Positions 41,547 through 49,304 of a DNA stretch of 64,000 nt are shown here, one piece after another. The DNA is from DATAUD01 sp036501665 (GTDB taxonomy: Bacteria; Verrucomicrobiota; Verrucomicrobiia; Limisphaerales; Palsa-1400), in NCBI GenBank assembly GCA_036501665.1, contig DASXZW010000035.1, forward strand, positions 62,001 to 126,000. The letters are read 5' to 3'. The position numbers and the translations under genes are program-made. The notes below the pieces were generated by a model, which saw only the letters and a program-made list of their open reading frames with translations, did not search any database and was not told the DNA's origin. The first letter of the stretch is position 1. Each line of letters begins with the position of its first letter.

Positions 41547-44177
41547 ATGAGAACATGTCTGCAAACCCTCCTCACACTCGCCATCGCATTCCTCTCCACA
41601 ACCCTCTCCTCCCAATCCCTCCTCCTAACGGACGACCAACCCCTCCGCGAACCCACCGTCGGCTCCTTCCAACTTCGCGTCATCACCCCCAAATTATTAG
41701 AGTTGACCCTCATCACCACAAAACCCGCCGATCCCGCCCCCGTCTCCCATTGGGATTTCGCAGACGCCAACAATCAGCCCCATTTGCCCGACCCCGCCAA
41801 AATCCAAGTCACCTCCGCAGCCCGCGACATCGCTGTCACCAACCTCGGCTTCAAACGCCGCGTCCTATTTGCCTCTTCCGTAAAACGCGATCTGCGAATC
41901 GCCAACGAACTCTACCTTGAACTTGCAACACCCATCGCCGAAAACGAAAAAGTCCACGTCGAGAACCCCGCCCACGACCTCTGGCCACCCTCAATCGACT
42001 TCACCGTCACCAACAACCCTCAACGCTGGAGCCCTGTCCTGCACGTCAACCAAACCGGCTACCTTCCGGATTTCCCCAAAGTCGCCAAAATCGGCTATTA
42101 CCTAGGCAGTCTTGGAGATCTCGACCTCTCAAAACAGGGCGCAACGCAATTCAAAATACTTGACGCAAATTCCGGCAACGCCGTCTTCACCGGCCCACTC
42201 CACCCCAGTCCAGATCAGGGCTTCCCCGAATCCTGCTATCAACAAGTTCTCGAAGCCGATTTCACCGCGTTCAAGACCCCCGGCGAATACCGCCTTTACG
42301 TCGAGGGCCTTGGAACGTCATTCCCATTCCGAATCGACAACGCCGTCGCCGGAGCTTTCGCTCGCACTTACGCCCTCGGCATCTATCACCAACGCTGCGG
42401 GACCTCCAACGAATTTCCTTTCACCCGCTTCACCCACGATAAATGCCACACCGCCCCCGCGGAAGTTCCCGATATGTCGCGCCGTTTCGCCGAAGTCAAC
42501 CGCGTCCTCGCCAACGAAAGCGCCGATTACAAGGACAACCCCCGCCACACCGCCCCGCAATTGCGCGATGTCGCCGCCAGCCTTTACCCATTCATAAATA
42601 AAGGCCCCATCAACGTTCGAGGCGGCCACCACGACGCCGGTGATTACAGCAAATACACAATCAACAGCGCGTCCTTCATTCACCACCTCGTTTTTGCCGC
42701 CGACGTTTTTTCTGGCGTCAGCGACCTCGACAATCTCGGCATCCCCGAAAGCGGCGACGGCAAAAGCGACATCTTGCAGGAGGCAAAGTGGGAGGCCGAT
42801 TTCCTCGCTGAAATGCAGGATGCCGACGGCGGCTTCTATTTTCTCGTCTATCCCCGTGATCGCGAATACGAAAACAACGTCACCCCCGATCACGGCGATC
42901 CGCAAGTGGTCTTCCCGAAAAATACCGCCGTGACAGCCGCCGCGACCGCCGCTTTGGCCCAATGCGCCTCCTCGCCGCAATTCAAAAAGCAATTTCCCGA
43001 AGCCGCCGCGCTGTATCTCCAAAAAGCCCGCAAAGGATGGGGTTTTCTTCAACGCGCCATCGCCAGATACGGCATGGACGGCTCGTACCAAAAAATCACC
43101 CATTACGGCAACGAATTCATGCACGACGACGAACTCGCCTGGGCCGCCTGCGAACTTTTCCTCGCCACCGGCGAGCCGGCCTATCAGGAAAAGTTGCTTG
43201 ACTGGCTTCATCCCTCCGACCCCGCCGAGCGCCGCTGGGGTTGGTGGCGTCTCTACGATTCCTACGGCTGCGCCATTCGTTCCTACGCCTTCGCCGTAAA
43301 ATCCGGTCGCTTGCGCAAGGAGCAGTTGAACCGAATACTCCTCGAAGACTGTGAGAATGAGATCGCCGCCGACGGCCAGGACCAATTGGATCGCGCCCGC
43401 CAATGCGCCTATGGCACGAGCTTCCCCATCGAATCAAAACGCGCCGGTTCCGCCGGTTGGTATTTCTCCAGCGATGCCGCCTTCGGCCTCGCTGTCGCCT
43501 GTCAATTGGATTATCCGATCCTCAACGATCCTCGCCCTCAAATGCGCGCCGCGCTCATCAGCAATATTGACTACGAAGAAGGCTGCAACCCCGTCAATAT
43601 GACTTATCTCGCCGGCCTCGGCTGGAAGCGCCAGCGCGAAGTCGTCGATCAATACGCCTGGAACAGCCGCCATATCATGCCTCCCACCGGCGTCCCCTTC
43701 GGAAATCTCCAATCCGCCGTCAGTTGGACCGACCTCTACCAAAAAGAGCCCGCCGAACTCGCTTTCCCCTCCGATGAAAACGGCCCCCAATCCTACCCGC
43801 TCTACGACCGCTGGACCGATATCCGCAATCTCACCCAGGAATTCGTCACAGTAAACCAGGCCCGAGGCCTCGCCGTCGCCGCCTGGCTAATGGCCCAAAC
43901 TCCCTTGAAGACCCAACCCTGGAAATCCGCCGCCGCCCAAATCACCAACCTCCCCGACAATCCAACCGTCAATACCACTTATAAAATCACCCTCTCTTCC
44001 CCCAACCTCGATCTCTCCACCGCCCGCATCCTCTGGGAAACCGACGGTGAAGACCCCGCGTTTGGCATTTCATTCACCTACTCTCCGCCCGTCCGGGGCC
44101 CCCACTGGATAGAATGTGAAGCTCAATGCCCAGACGGCCGTCGGGTATTTGCTGAAAAAAGTATAAACGTCCGGTAA
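41547..44177 (+). CDS. Secreted glycoside hydrolase family 9, short form
   Basis: An 876-residue exported GH9 enzyme. The ATG at 41547 gives MRTCLQTLLTLAIAFLSTTL, a good signal peptide; the frame is open back to 41490, but that start lies inside a repeat. The N-terminal Ig-like domain has SPVLHVNQTGYLPDFPKVAK. The catalytic domain has RGGHHDAGDYSKYTINSAS (Asp363 and Asp366) and NLTQEFVTVNQARGLAVAAW (Glu765 as likely acid). It ends with one Ig-like domain (IRLS-type strands to about 870) and lacks the two extra C-terminal domains of the larger paralogue at 34144. The two genes are clearly duplicates with the same order of domains, probably acting on related plant-type beta-glucans. Confidence 0.9.
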   Translation: MRTCLQTLLTLAIAFLSTTLSSQSLLLTDDQPLREPTVGSFQLRVITPKLLELTLITTKPADPAPVSHWDFADANNQPHLPDPAKIQVTSAARDIAVTNLGFKRRVLFASSVKRDLRIANELYLELATPIAENEKVHVENPAHDLWPPSIDFTVTNNPQRWSPVLHVNQTGYLPDFPKVAKIGYYLGSLGDLDLSKQGATQFKILDANSGNAVFTGPLHPSPDQGFPESCYQQVLEADFTAFKTPGEYRLYVEGLGTSFPFRIDNAVAGAFARTYALGIYHQRCGTSNEFPFTRFTHDKCHTAPAEVPDMSRRFAEVNRVLANESADYKDNPRHTAPQLRDVAASLYPFINKGPINVRGGHHDAGDYSKYTINSASFIHHLVFAADVFSGVSDLDNLGIPESGDGKSDILQEAKWEADFLAEMQDADGGFYFLVYPRDREYENNVTPDHGDPQVVFPKNTAVTAAATAALAQCASSPQFKKQFPEAAALYLQKARKGWGFLQRAIARYGMDGSYQKITHYGNEFMHDDELAWAACELFLATGEPAYQEKLLDWLHPSDPAERRWGWWRLYDSYGCAIRSYAFAVKSGRLRKEQLNRILLEDCENEIAADGQDQLDRARQCAYGTSFPIESKRAGSAGWYFSSDAAFGLAVACQLDYPILNDPRPQMRAALISNIDYEEGCNPVNMTYLAGLGWKRQREVVDQYAWNSRHIMPPTGVPFGNLQSAVSWTDLYQKEPAELAFPSDENGPQSYPLYDRWTDIRNLTQEFVTVNQARGLAVAAWLMAQTPLKTQPWKSAAAQITNLPDNPTVNTTYKITLSSPNLDLSTARILWETDGEDPAFGISFTYSPPVRGPHWIECEAQCPDGRRVFAEKSINVR

Positions 44178-44327
44178 ATCACCCTCATACAAAGAGCTTG
44201 CTGACGATAAGGGTTTTTTCTTGGGGTTCAGTGTCCCGGTATTTTCTCCCTTCACCTACCTGACGCATCCGCCTCCTATCAACTAAAGTTTCAATCGTTA
44301 TGAAGTATCGCGGCACACAAACGTAAC

Positions 44328-45566
44328 ATGAATTCATCATTGGAATCCTCAAGCCACCCGATGAAAATTCTCTTCGTCCATCAGTTCTGCGGAGCAATGG
44401 GCGGCGCCGAGACGGATATTTTATTGGAAGCCGATTCCATAAAAACCCGCGGCCACAAGATCGCTCTCCTTTACGCTTCCCGCACCGGCCGCAGCGAAAT
44501 CGCTTGGGACAATACCTTCACCGAGCAATATTCCCTGGCAACCACGACCGTTCCCGATGTCATTCAGAATTTCAACCCCGACACCATTTATTTCCACAGC
44601 CTGAACGACCTCGCCGTCCTGGAAAATCTCCTCGACTTCGGCGCGCCTGTCATCCGCCGCGTCCACGACCATCGCCTCTACTGCATGAGAGGCGGCAAGT
44701 ATAATTATTTTACACGCAACGTCTGCCAGCGCCCCGCCTCATGGCGTTGCGTCTTTCCCTGCCTCGGCTTCATCGCCCGTTCCGGCGAAGGTTCTCTCCC
44801 CTTCAAATGGGTCAGCTACCGCGCCAAACTCCGGGAAATCCAACTCAATCGCCGCTGCGAACGCCTCGTCGTCTATTCCGAATACCAAAAAACCGAGCTC
44901 GTCCGCAACGGCTTCGACCCCGCGAATATCGAAGTCCGCGTCCCCGCCCACATGGAGGAAGAATCCGTCGAAGCAATCCCCGCAGTCGCCGACAACAATA
45001 AAAACAATGTCCTCTTCGTCGGCCAACTCATTCGCGGCAAAGGCGTCGATCTCCTTTTGCGCGCTCTCGCCAAAATCCGCGTTCCCTTTCACGCCGACAT
45101 CATCGGCGAGGGTAATCACCGCAATTACTGCGAACGCCTCTGCGCCGCCCTCGGTCTCAGCGACCGCGTCACATTCCACGGTTTCATGGGACGCGAGCAG
45201 GTGAACCAATTTTACAAGCAAGCGAGCCTCCTCGCCGTCAGCTCCGTTTGGCCCGAACCGTTCGGACTGGTCGGCCGCGAGGCAATGGCCCACAGCCTGC
45301 CCATCGTCGCCTTCGATTCCGGCGGAATCCGTGAATGGCTCTTCGACGGCGAAAACGGCTTTCTCGTTCCTTGGAAGGACACCGACGCCATGGCCGCGTG
45401 CATCGAAAATCTTCTTCACGACAAGGAACTGGCCCGCCAAATGGGAATGCGCGGAAGGGAACTGATGAGTCAACAACAAGAAGCATCGCGCCTGGACTGC
45501 GCGTTGGAGCAGGTGCTCCTTCAGGCGGTCCGGCGACGATGCCAGAAAAACCTCGTAACCGTATGA
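44328..45566 (+). CDS. Family 4 glycosyltransferase
   Basis: A GT-B glycosyltransferase of 412 residues, or 401 if translation starts at the ATG at 44361 (MKILFVHQFCGAMGGAETDI), which matches the usual N-terminus better. Other marks are APVIRRVHDHRLYCMRGGKY, NNVLFVGQLIRGKGVDLLLR (start of the donor domain) and SVWPEPFGLVGREAMAHSLP (the E-x7-E nucleotide-sugar site), then IVAFDSGGIREWL. A cysteine cluster at RNVCQRPASWRCVFPCL could be structural. Its stop overlaps the start of the sugar transferase (ATGA), so the two are translated together. Confidence 0.88.
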   Translation: MNSSLESSSHPMKILFVHQFCGAMGGAETDILLEADSIKTRGHKIALLYASRTGRSEIAWDNTFTEQYSLATTTVPDVIQNFNPDTIYFHSLNDLAVLENLLDFGAPVIRRVHDHRLYCMRGGKYNYFTRNVCQRPASWRCVFPCLGFIARSGEGSLPFKWVSYRAKLREIQLNRRCERLVVYSEYQKTELVRNGFDPANIEVRVPAHMEEESVEAIPAVADNNKNNVLFVGQLIRGKGVDLLLRALAKIRVPFHADIIGEGNHRNYCERLCAALGLSDRVTFHGFMGREQVNQFYKQASLLAVSSVWPEPFGLVGREAMAHSLPIVAFDSGGIREWLFDGENGFLVPWKDTDAMAACIENLLHDKELARQMGMRGRELMSQQQEASRLDCALEQVLLQAVRRRCQKNLVTV

Positions 45567-46291
45567 ACCACGAAGAAATTGCCCACCTCCTCATGCGCCG
45601 TTGCGCCATGGCGCGCCACCCCATGATGCGCCTCTGGCTCGCGATTCACGTCGAACTCCAACGCATCCACGCCCACTGGCTCGCGCACGGCGCGGACTTC
45701 ACCAAGCGCCTCCTCGACATCGCCGTCGCCCTCTTCCTCCTTGCGCTCGCGTGCCCGCTCCTCTTGGTCATCGCCATCCTGATCAAACTCGAAGATCGCG
45801 GCCCCGTATTTTTCGCGCAAACCAGAATCGGCCAGGACGGACGCGAATTCAAAATGTTCAAAGTCCGTTCAATGGTCCTCGGCGCTGAACAGAAACTGTC
45901 CGATCTCCTCGGCAAAAACAAACACCACGACGGCGTCACCTTCAAAATTCAGGACGACCCCCGCATCACCAGCGTCGGCAAATGGCTCCGCAAATTTTCC
46001 TTCGATGAACTCCCCCAGCTCTACAATGTCCTTATTGGTGACATGTCCCTCGTCGGCCCGCGCCCGCCGCTGCCTCGCGAAGTCGCCAAATATTCCCTCG
46101 CCGACCGCCGCCGCCTCTCTGTCAAACCTGGGATTACCTGCATCTGGCAGATTAGTGGCCGCGCCAACATCGACTTCTCCGGCCAGGTCCAACTCGACGT
46201 GGACTACATCGAAGGCCAAAGCATCTGGACCGATCTTTTGATTCTCACTCGCACCGTTCCTGCGGTGCTTTCTGGAAAGGGCGCCTGCTAA
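45563..46291 (+). CDS. Undecaprenyl-phosphate sugar-1-phosphate transferase
   Basis: The membrane enzyme that starts a lipid-linked glycan by moving a sugar-1-phosphate onto undecaprenyl phosphate. It has 242 residues from the ATG at 45563. The frame is open further upstream, but that part is antisense-like, and this ATG overlaps the preceding stop. There is one membrane helix (FLLALACPLLLVIAILIKLE), then FFAQTRIGQDGREFKMFKVR, DPRITSVGKWLRKFSFDELP, QLYNVLIGDMSLVGPRPPLP and VKPGITCIWQISGRANIDFS, all core motifs of the WcaJ/WbaP C-terminal domain. This is the short form without the N-terminal four-helix and nucleotide-binding parts. It fits as the initiating enzyme of the surrounding polysaccharide locus. 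Confidence 0.93.
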   Translation: MNHEEIAHLLMRRCAMARHPMMRLWLAIHVELQRIHAHWLAHGADFTKRLLDIAVALFLLALACPLLLVIAILIKLEDRGPVFFAQTRIGQDGREFKMFKVRSMVLGAEQKLSDLLGKNKHHDGVTFKIQDDPRITSVGKWLRKFSFDELPQLYNVLIGDMSLVGPRPPLPREVAKYSLADRRRLSVKPGITCIWQISGRANIDFSGQVQLDVDYIEGQSIWTDLLILTRTVPAVLSGKGAC

Positions 46292-47152
46292 ATGAGGACC
46301 GTCCTGATCTGTCCCACCGACCGCGGCGAAGTCCCGTTGATTTCGTCGCAAGTACCCCTCGCAATGGCTCCCGTCTTGGGTGAAACCTTGCTGGAATACT
46401 GGCTGAGCCATTTCGCCTGCGCGAAGTTGAAACAAGTCGTCATCGCCGCACACGACCGCCCGGACCTCATCCGCAATCTCGTCGGAACCGGCTCGCGCTG
46501 GGGAATCGAAGTGGAAGTCACCTCGGAATCTCAAGACTTGACACACGAACAGGTTTGTCAAAAATACGAAGGCCACGCTGTCATCGTTGATCACCTTCCC
46601 GGATTGCCCGAGCAACAGATCTTTGCCGGATACGACACCTGGTATCGCGCCTTGCTCACCTGGATGCCCCGCGCAAATACTCCCGATCGCGTCGGCCTCA
46701 GAGAACTTGCCGATGGCGTTTGGGCCGGCCTGCACACGCGAATTTCTCCCACAGCTCGACTTGACGCCCCGTGCTGGCTCGGCAACAACGTTTACGTCGG
46801 AGACCGCGCGATCATCGGGCCTGGAACAATTCTGGAAAACGGCGCATTCATCGAACCGGAAGCCGTCATCAGCAACAGCGTCGTCGGCCCTGACACTTTT
46901 GTGGGCCGTTACATGCGAATCGCCAATTCCATCGCTTGGGGCGACATCCTCGTCGATTGGCAAACCGGCTCGGAGACAATCGAACAAAACGCATTTTTAC
47001 TCTGCTCCCTCCACCCGCGCCATATTGCCGTCAAACACGTTCCGCTGATGGAACGCATCGCCGAATGGCTCGGCCGCTGGGATTCCGACGTCACCCTAAA
47101 AGACGATACCCTCCTCTCAAACGAAGTCCAAACCTTCAAAGAAATCTCATAA
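46292..47152 (+). CDS. Nucleotidyltransferase/left-handed beta-helix protein (sugar nucleotide related)
   Basis: A 286-residue protein starting right after the sugar transferase stop. The N-terminal part, MRTVLICPTDRGEVPLISSQ, then VPLAMAPVLGETLLEYWLSH and LKQVVIAAHDRPDLIRNL, looks like an NDP-sugar pyrophosphorylase fold, but the usual GxGTRL(x)PLT loop is replaced by PTDRGEVPL, so catalysis is doubtful. The C-terminal half has hexapeptide repeats (ISPTARLDAPCWLGNNVYVG, DRAIIGPGTILENGAFIEPE, AVISNSVVGPDTFVGRYM) that form a beta-helix. It may be a regulatory or acyltransferase-like homologue. Third gene of the operon that starts at 44328. Confidence 0.65.
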   Translation: MRTVLICPTDRGEVPLISSQVPLAMAPVLGETLLEYWLSHFACAKLKQVVIAAHDRPDLIRNLVGTGSRWGIEVEVTSESQDLTHEQVCQKYEGHAVIVDHLPGLPEQQIFAGYDTWYRALLTWMPRANTPDRVGLRELADGVWAGLHTRISPTARLDAPCWLGNNVYVGDRAIIGPGTILENGAFIEPEAVISNSVVGPDTFVGRYMRIANSIAWGDILVDWQTGSETIEQNAFLLCSLHPRHIAVKHVPLMERIAEWLGRWDSDVTLKDDTLLSNEVQTFKEIS

Positions 47153-47160
47153 ACTCTGTG

Positions 47161-47181
47161 GGACGCCTCGCCGAGGCGTCC
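47161..47181. repeat. 21-base palindrome, second copy
   Basis: GGACGCCTCG-C-CGAGGCGTCC, identical to the copy at 37601-37621. It lies nine bases after the stop of the nucleotidyltransferase-like gene in a 119-base gap between convergent operons. A stem of 10 base pairs with one central base is too tight for a normal hairpin loop and would open slightly; a role as terminator or as a recombination or binding site are both possible. Confidence 0.65.
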
Positions 47182-47271
47182 GCGACCGTGGTAGCGCGTC
47201 GCTGCCGCGACGCCCAAATATCTCTCCAGATTCGCGACCATCTTAGATCGCATTAGTCCCATCTTTCCCAT

Positions 47272-48078
47272 TCATCCCATCGCCGTCCCCACATCTTCAA
47301 ACGAAATCACCTTCACATCCCTCCGCTGCGCCAGCCACGCGCAAGTCTCATGCAACGCCTCAATCAACGGCTCATTCCGCTGCCCATCCTGAAAATACTC
47401 CCACCAATGCGTCACCAGCACCGTCAATTGATGCGACTCCACATGCCGGACAATCGCGCTCACAATTTCCTTCGGCACACGATTGCGCGAAAGAAAACAC
47501 CCCGGATGCGTCAGCAAAGACGTTCGCCGGATTCGCCAATGATCAGTCTGTCGCAATTTTTTCACCGCAAACTTTGGCCACCACAAAAACGGCAACCGCC
47601 GCAGCTCAAACCATCCTGTTGACAGCACCCCAAACCGCGCCGCCGCTTCCGACAGGCTCCCCCGTGAAAGCTTGTCATACGGCGCGACAAACGTTTTCGG
47701 TTTCGGAAAACCTGCGTCCATCAACATTTTTGCCCCTCGATCCATCCTCGCTGCGGCCGCCTCGCGCGGCAGCGAATTAAACTCCAGAAAATCGTGATGA
47801 CAGCCATGTTGAAGCGCGTGAAACCCCGGATTCGCCTTCAAATAATTGACAAGCGGCGCATTATAGCCGACGGCCATCTTGTCCGGCGGACTCCCGTTGC
47901 GCGCAAATAAGTATCCCTCCGGCATCCCGTTTTCCATCCGCGTATTGACATCCACCTCCGGGATCACCGCCAGATTCACAGGGAAGCCTCGATCCAAAAA
48001 TGGCCGGTACAACGTTTCCAGGCACGACGGAGGCGTCAGCGCATTCGTGTCATCATCGCGGAGAATTACGTATCGCAT
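47272..48078 (-). CDS. Polysaccharide deacetylase-like protein
   Basis: A 268-residue protein with the NodB-type metal site: MRYVILRDDDTNALTP near residue 10 supplies the Asp pair, and ALQHGCHHDFLEFNSL near residue 95 supplies the H-x(3-4)-H metal ligands. KTFVAPYDKLSRGSL corresponds to the conserved RxP(Y/F)G region, here APYDK. VLVTHWWEYFQDG near residue 225 gives the final His. It should remove N-acetyl groups from a glycan or lipid-linked sugar, probably in the cytoplasm or at the inner face, since no signal is seen. Its start overlaps the upstream GT4 gene by 13 bases. Last gene of the minus-strand operon. Confidence 0.82.
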   Translation of the reverse strand: MRYVILRDDDTNALTPPSCLETLYRPFLDRGFPVNLAVIPEVDVNTRMENGMPEGYLFARNGSPPDKMAVGYNAPLVNYLKANPGFHALQHGCHHDFLEFNSLPREAAAARMDRGAKMLMDAGFPKPKTFVAPYDKLSRGSLSEAAARFGVLSTGWFELRRLPFLWWPKFAVKKLRQTDHWRIRRTSLLTHPGCFLSRNRVPKEIVSAIVRHVESHQLTVLVTHWWEYFQDGQRNEPLIEALHETCAWLAQRRDVKVISFEDVGTAMG

Positions 48079-49304
48079 CGCTTCTCGTGAATGAGTTCTT
48101 CGTAAAGCCTCTTCAACCGCCCCGCCAGCGTCGTAAGACTGTACTGGTGGCTGACAGCGTGGCCCAATTTCGACATGGACCGCACCAACTCCGCGTCCGA
48201 AAGGATACGATCAATTCCCTCCTCAAACTGCTCCGGTTCCTCCAGATCGAAAATCCACCCGTTCTCCCCATGCCGAATCAATGCCGACGGCCCCGAAGTC
48301 CGGCTCGAAATCGTCACCGCGCCCGCCGCCCACGCTTCGAGGATGACCAGCCCAAACGTTTCGGAAAGTGAAGGCAAAACCAGTGTCCGTGATTCCTGCA
48401 TCAACCCGATCAAACGCGGGTCGTTCGGCGGCAATCCCCCTGTCAAGAATACATGTTCTCCCAGCCCCAATTCCTGAATGCGCCGATCGACTGTCTTCCC
48501 ATAAGGCTCATCCGTGCAGGGACCCGCCAACACGAGCAGGATTTTAGGATGCTTCTTGAGAATTCGCGGAAGTTGCTCCAGCAACCAAGCCTGATTCTTG
48601 ACACGGTCAACCCGTCCGACGCACAAAAGCACATCGCGTCCGATAATTTGCGGGAAAGCCTCCCGCGCCGCGTCTCGATAATCTTGCCGATACAACTTGG
48701 CCGGAACCCCGTGCGGCTGCACAAAAATTCGCTTCTTTGGAAAATTTTGCCGGAGCAAAGCAGCCTCCGAATCGTTGCACGCGATAATGCAATCGGCGTC
48801 TCGAAAGAGCAGACGAGACCCCAGCACCCAGCCAAACGCCTTGCCCCATTCCCACCCTCCGCGATTCGATGCCTTGAAATCCCTCTGCACATTTTTTGGC
48901 AAATCCAAAGCCCCTCCATGAATCGACACCACGAGCGGAACCCGCCGAACTTTTGCCGCGACCCGCGCGATTCCTCCAATCCGCCCAAGAGTATGCGTAT
49001 GGATGATCGCCGCCTTGCGCTCTTTGATCAGCGAGCACCCCAGATCAAACGACATCAGATTCCCGCCCATCGCGACCATCTGTCGGCGTCGTTGACGAGA
49101 AAGCCCAACCACTGGCACGAACGCCCGAAACCGTCGAATCTCCGCAGATTCCTCAGGTCTGGGATCTGCCAGGCGAGGCGCGTAAAAAATCGCCTCCACG
49201 TCATTTTCGCGCAACCCCTCCACCAACCGCTCCACCGCAGTCTCCGTCCCGCCCCACTCCGCGCGGTCAAACTTCCTCAAAACATGAACAGTCCTCAAAC
49301 TCAT
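48066..49304 (-). CDS. Family 4 glycosyltransferase
   Basis: A 412-residue GT-B glycosyltransferase. N-domain: RTVHVLRKFDRAEWGGTETA (acceptor loop) and RVPLVVSIHGGALDLPKNVQ. C-domain: DVLLCVGRVDRVKNQAWLLE, KILLVLAGPCTDEPYGKT and TLVLPSLSETFGLVILEAWA (E-x7-E), then GAVTISSRTSGPSALI. The ATG at 49304 overlaps the stop of the upstream ligase-like frame (ATGA), and its own end overlaps the deacetylase gene, so it sits in the middle of a coupled operon. Probably a cytoplasmic-face enzyme extending the lipid-linked repeat unit. Confidence 0.88.
   Translation of the reverse strand: MSLRTVHVLRKFDRAEWGGTETAVERLVEGLRENDVEAIFYAPRLADPRPEESAEIRRFRAFVPVVGLSRQRRRQMVAMGGNLMSFDLGCSLIKERKAAIIHTHTLGRIGGIARVAAKVRRVPLVVSIHGGALDLPKNVQRDFKASNRGGWEWGKAFGWVLGSRLLFRDADCIIACNDSEAALLRQNFPKKRIFVQPHGVPAKLYRQDYRDAAREAFPQIIGRDVLLCVGRVDRVKNQAWLLEQLPRILKKHPKILLVLAGPCTDEPYGKTVDRRIQELGLGEHVFLTGGLPPNDPRLIGLMQESRTLVLPSLSETFGLVILEAWAAGAVTISSRTSGPSALIRHGENGWIFDLEEPEQFEEGIDRILSDAELVRSMSKLGHAVSHQYSLTTLAGRLKRLYEELIHEKRCDT

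Noticed and set aside
42318..43403. Open frame of 361 codons antisense to the second GH9 gene
   Set aside because: It is glycine/valine-rich antisense of a conserved catalytic domain; a similar antisense frame occurs in the paralogue, as expected from shared codons.
34144..44177. Idea of a cellulosome, because two large GH9 enzymes are present
   Set aside because: No dockerin or cohesin repeats are visible in either protein or between them.
45335..45562. Upstream extension of the sugar transferase gene
   Set aside because: It overlaps the GT4 gene in another frame over 228 bases and reads as basic non-protein-like sequence; the ATG at 45563 overlaps the GT4 stop and fits the family.
45869..46987. 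Open frame of 372 codons antisense to the sugar transferase and nucleotidyltransferase-like genes
   Set aside because: It spans two recognised plus-strand genes and has no motif or ribosome site.
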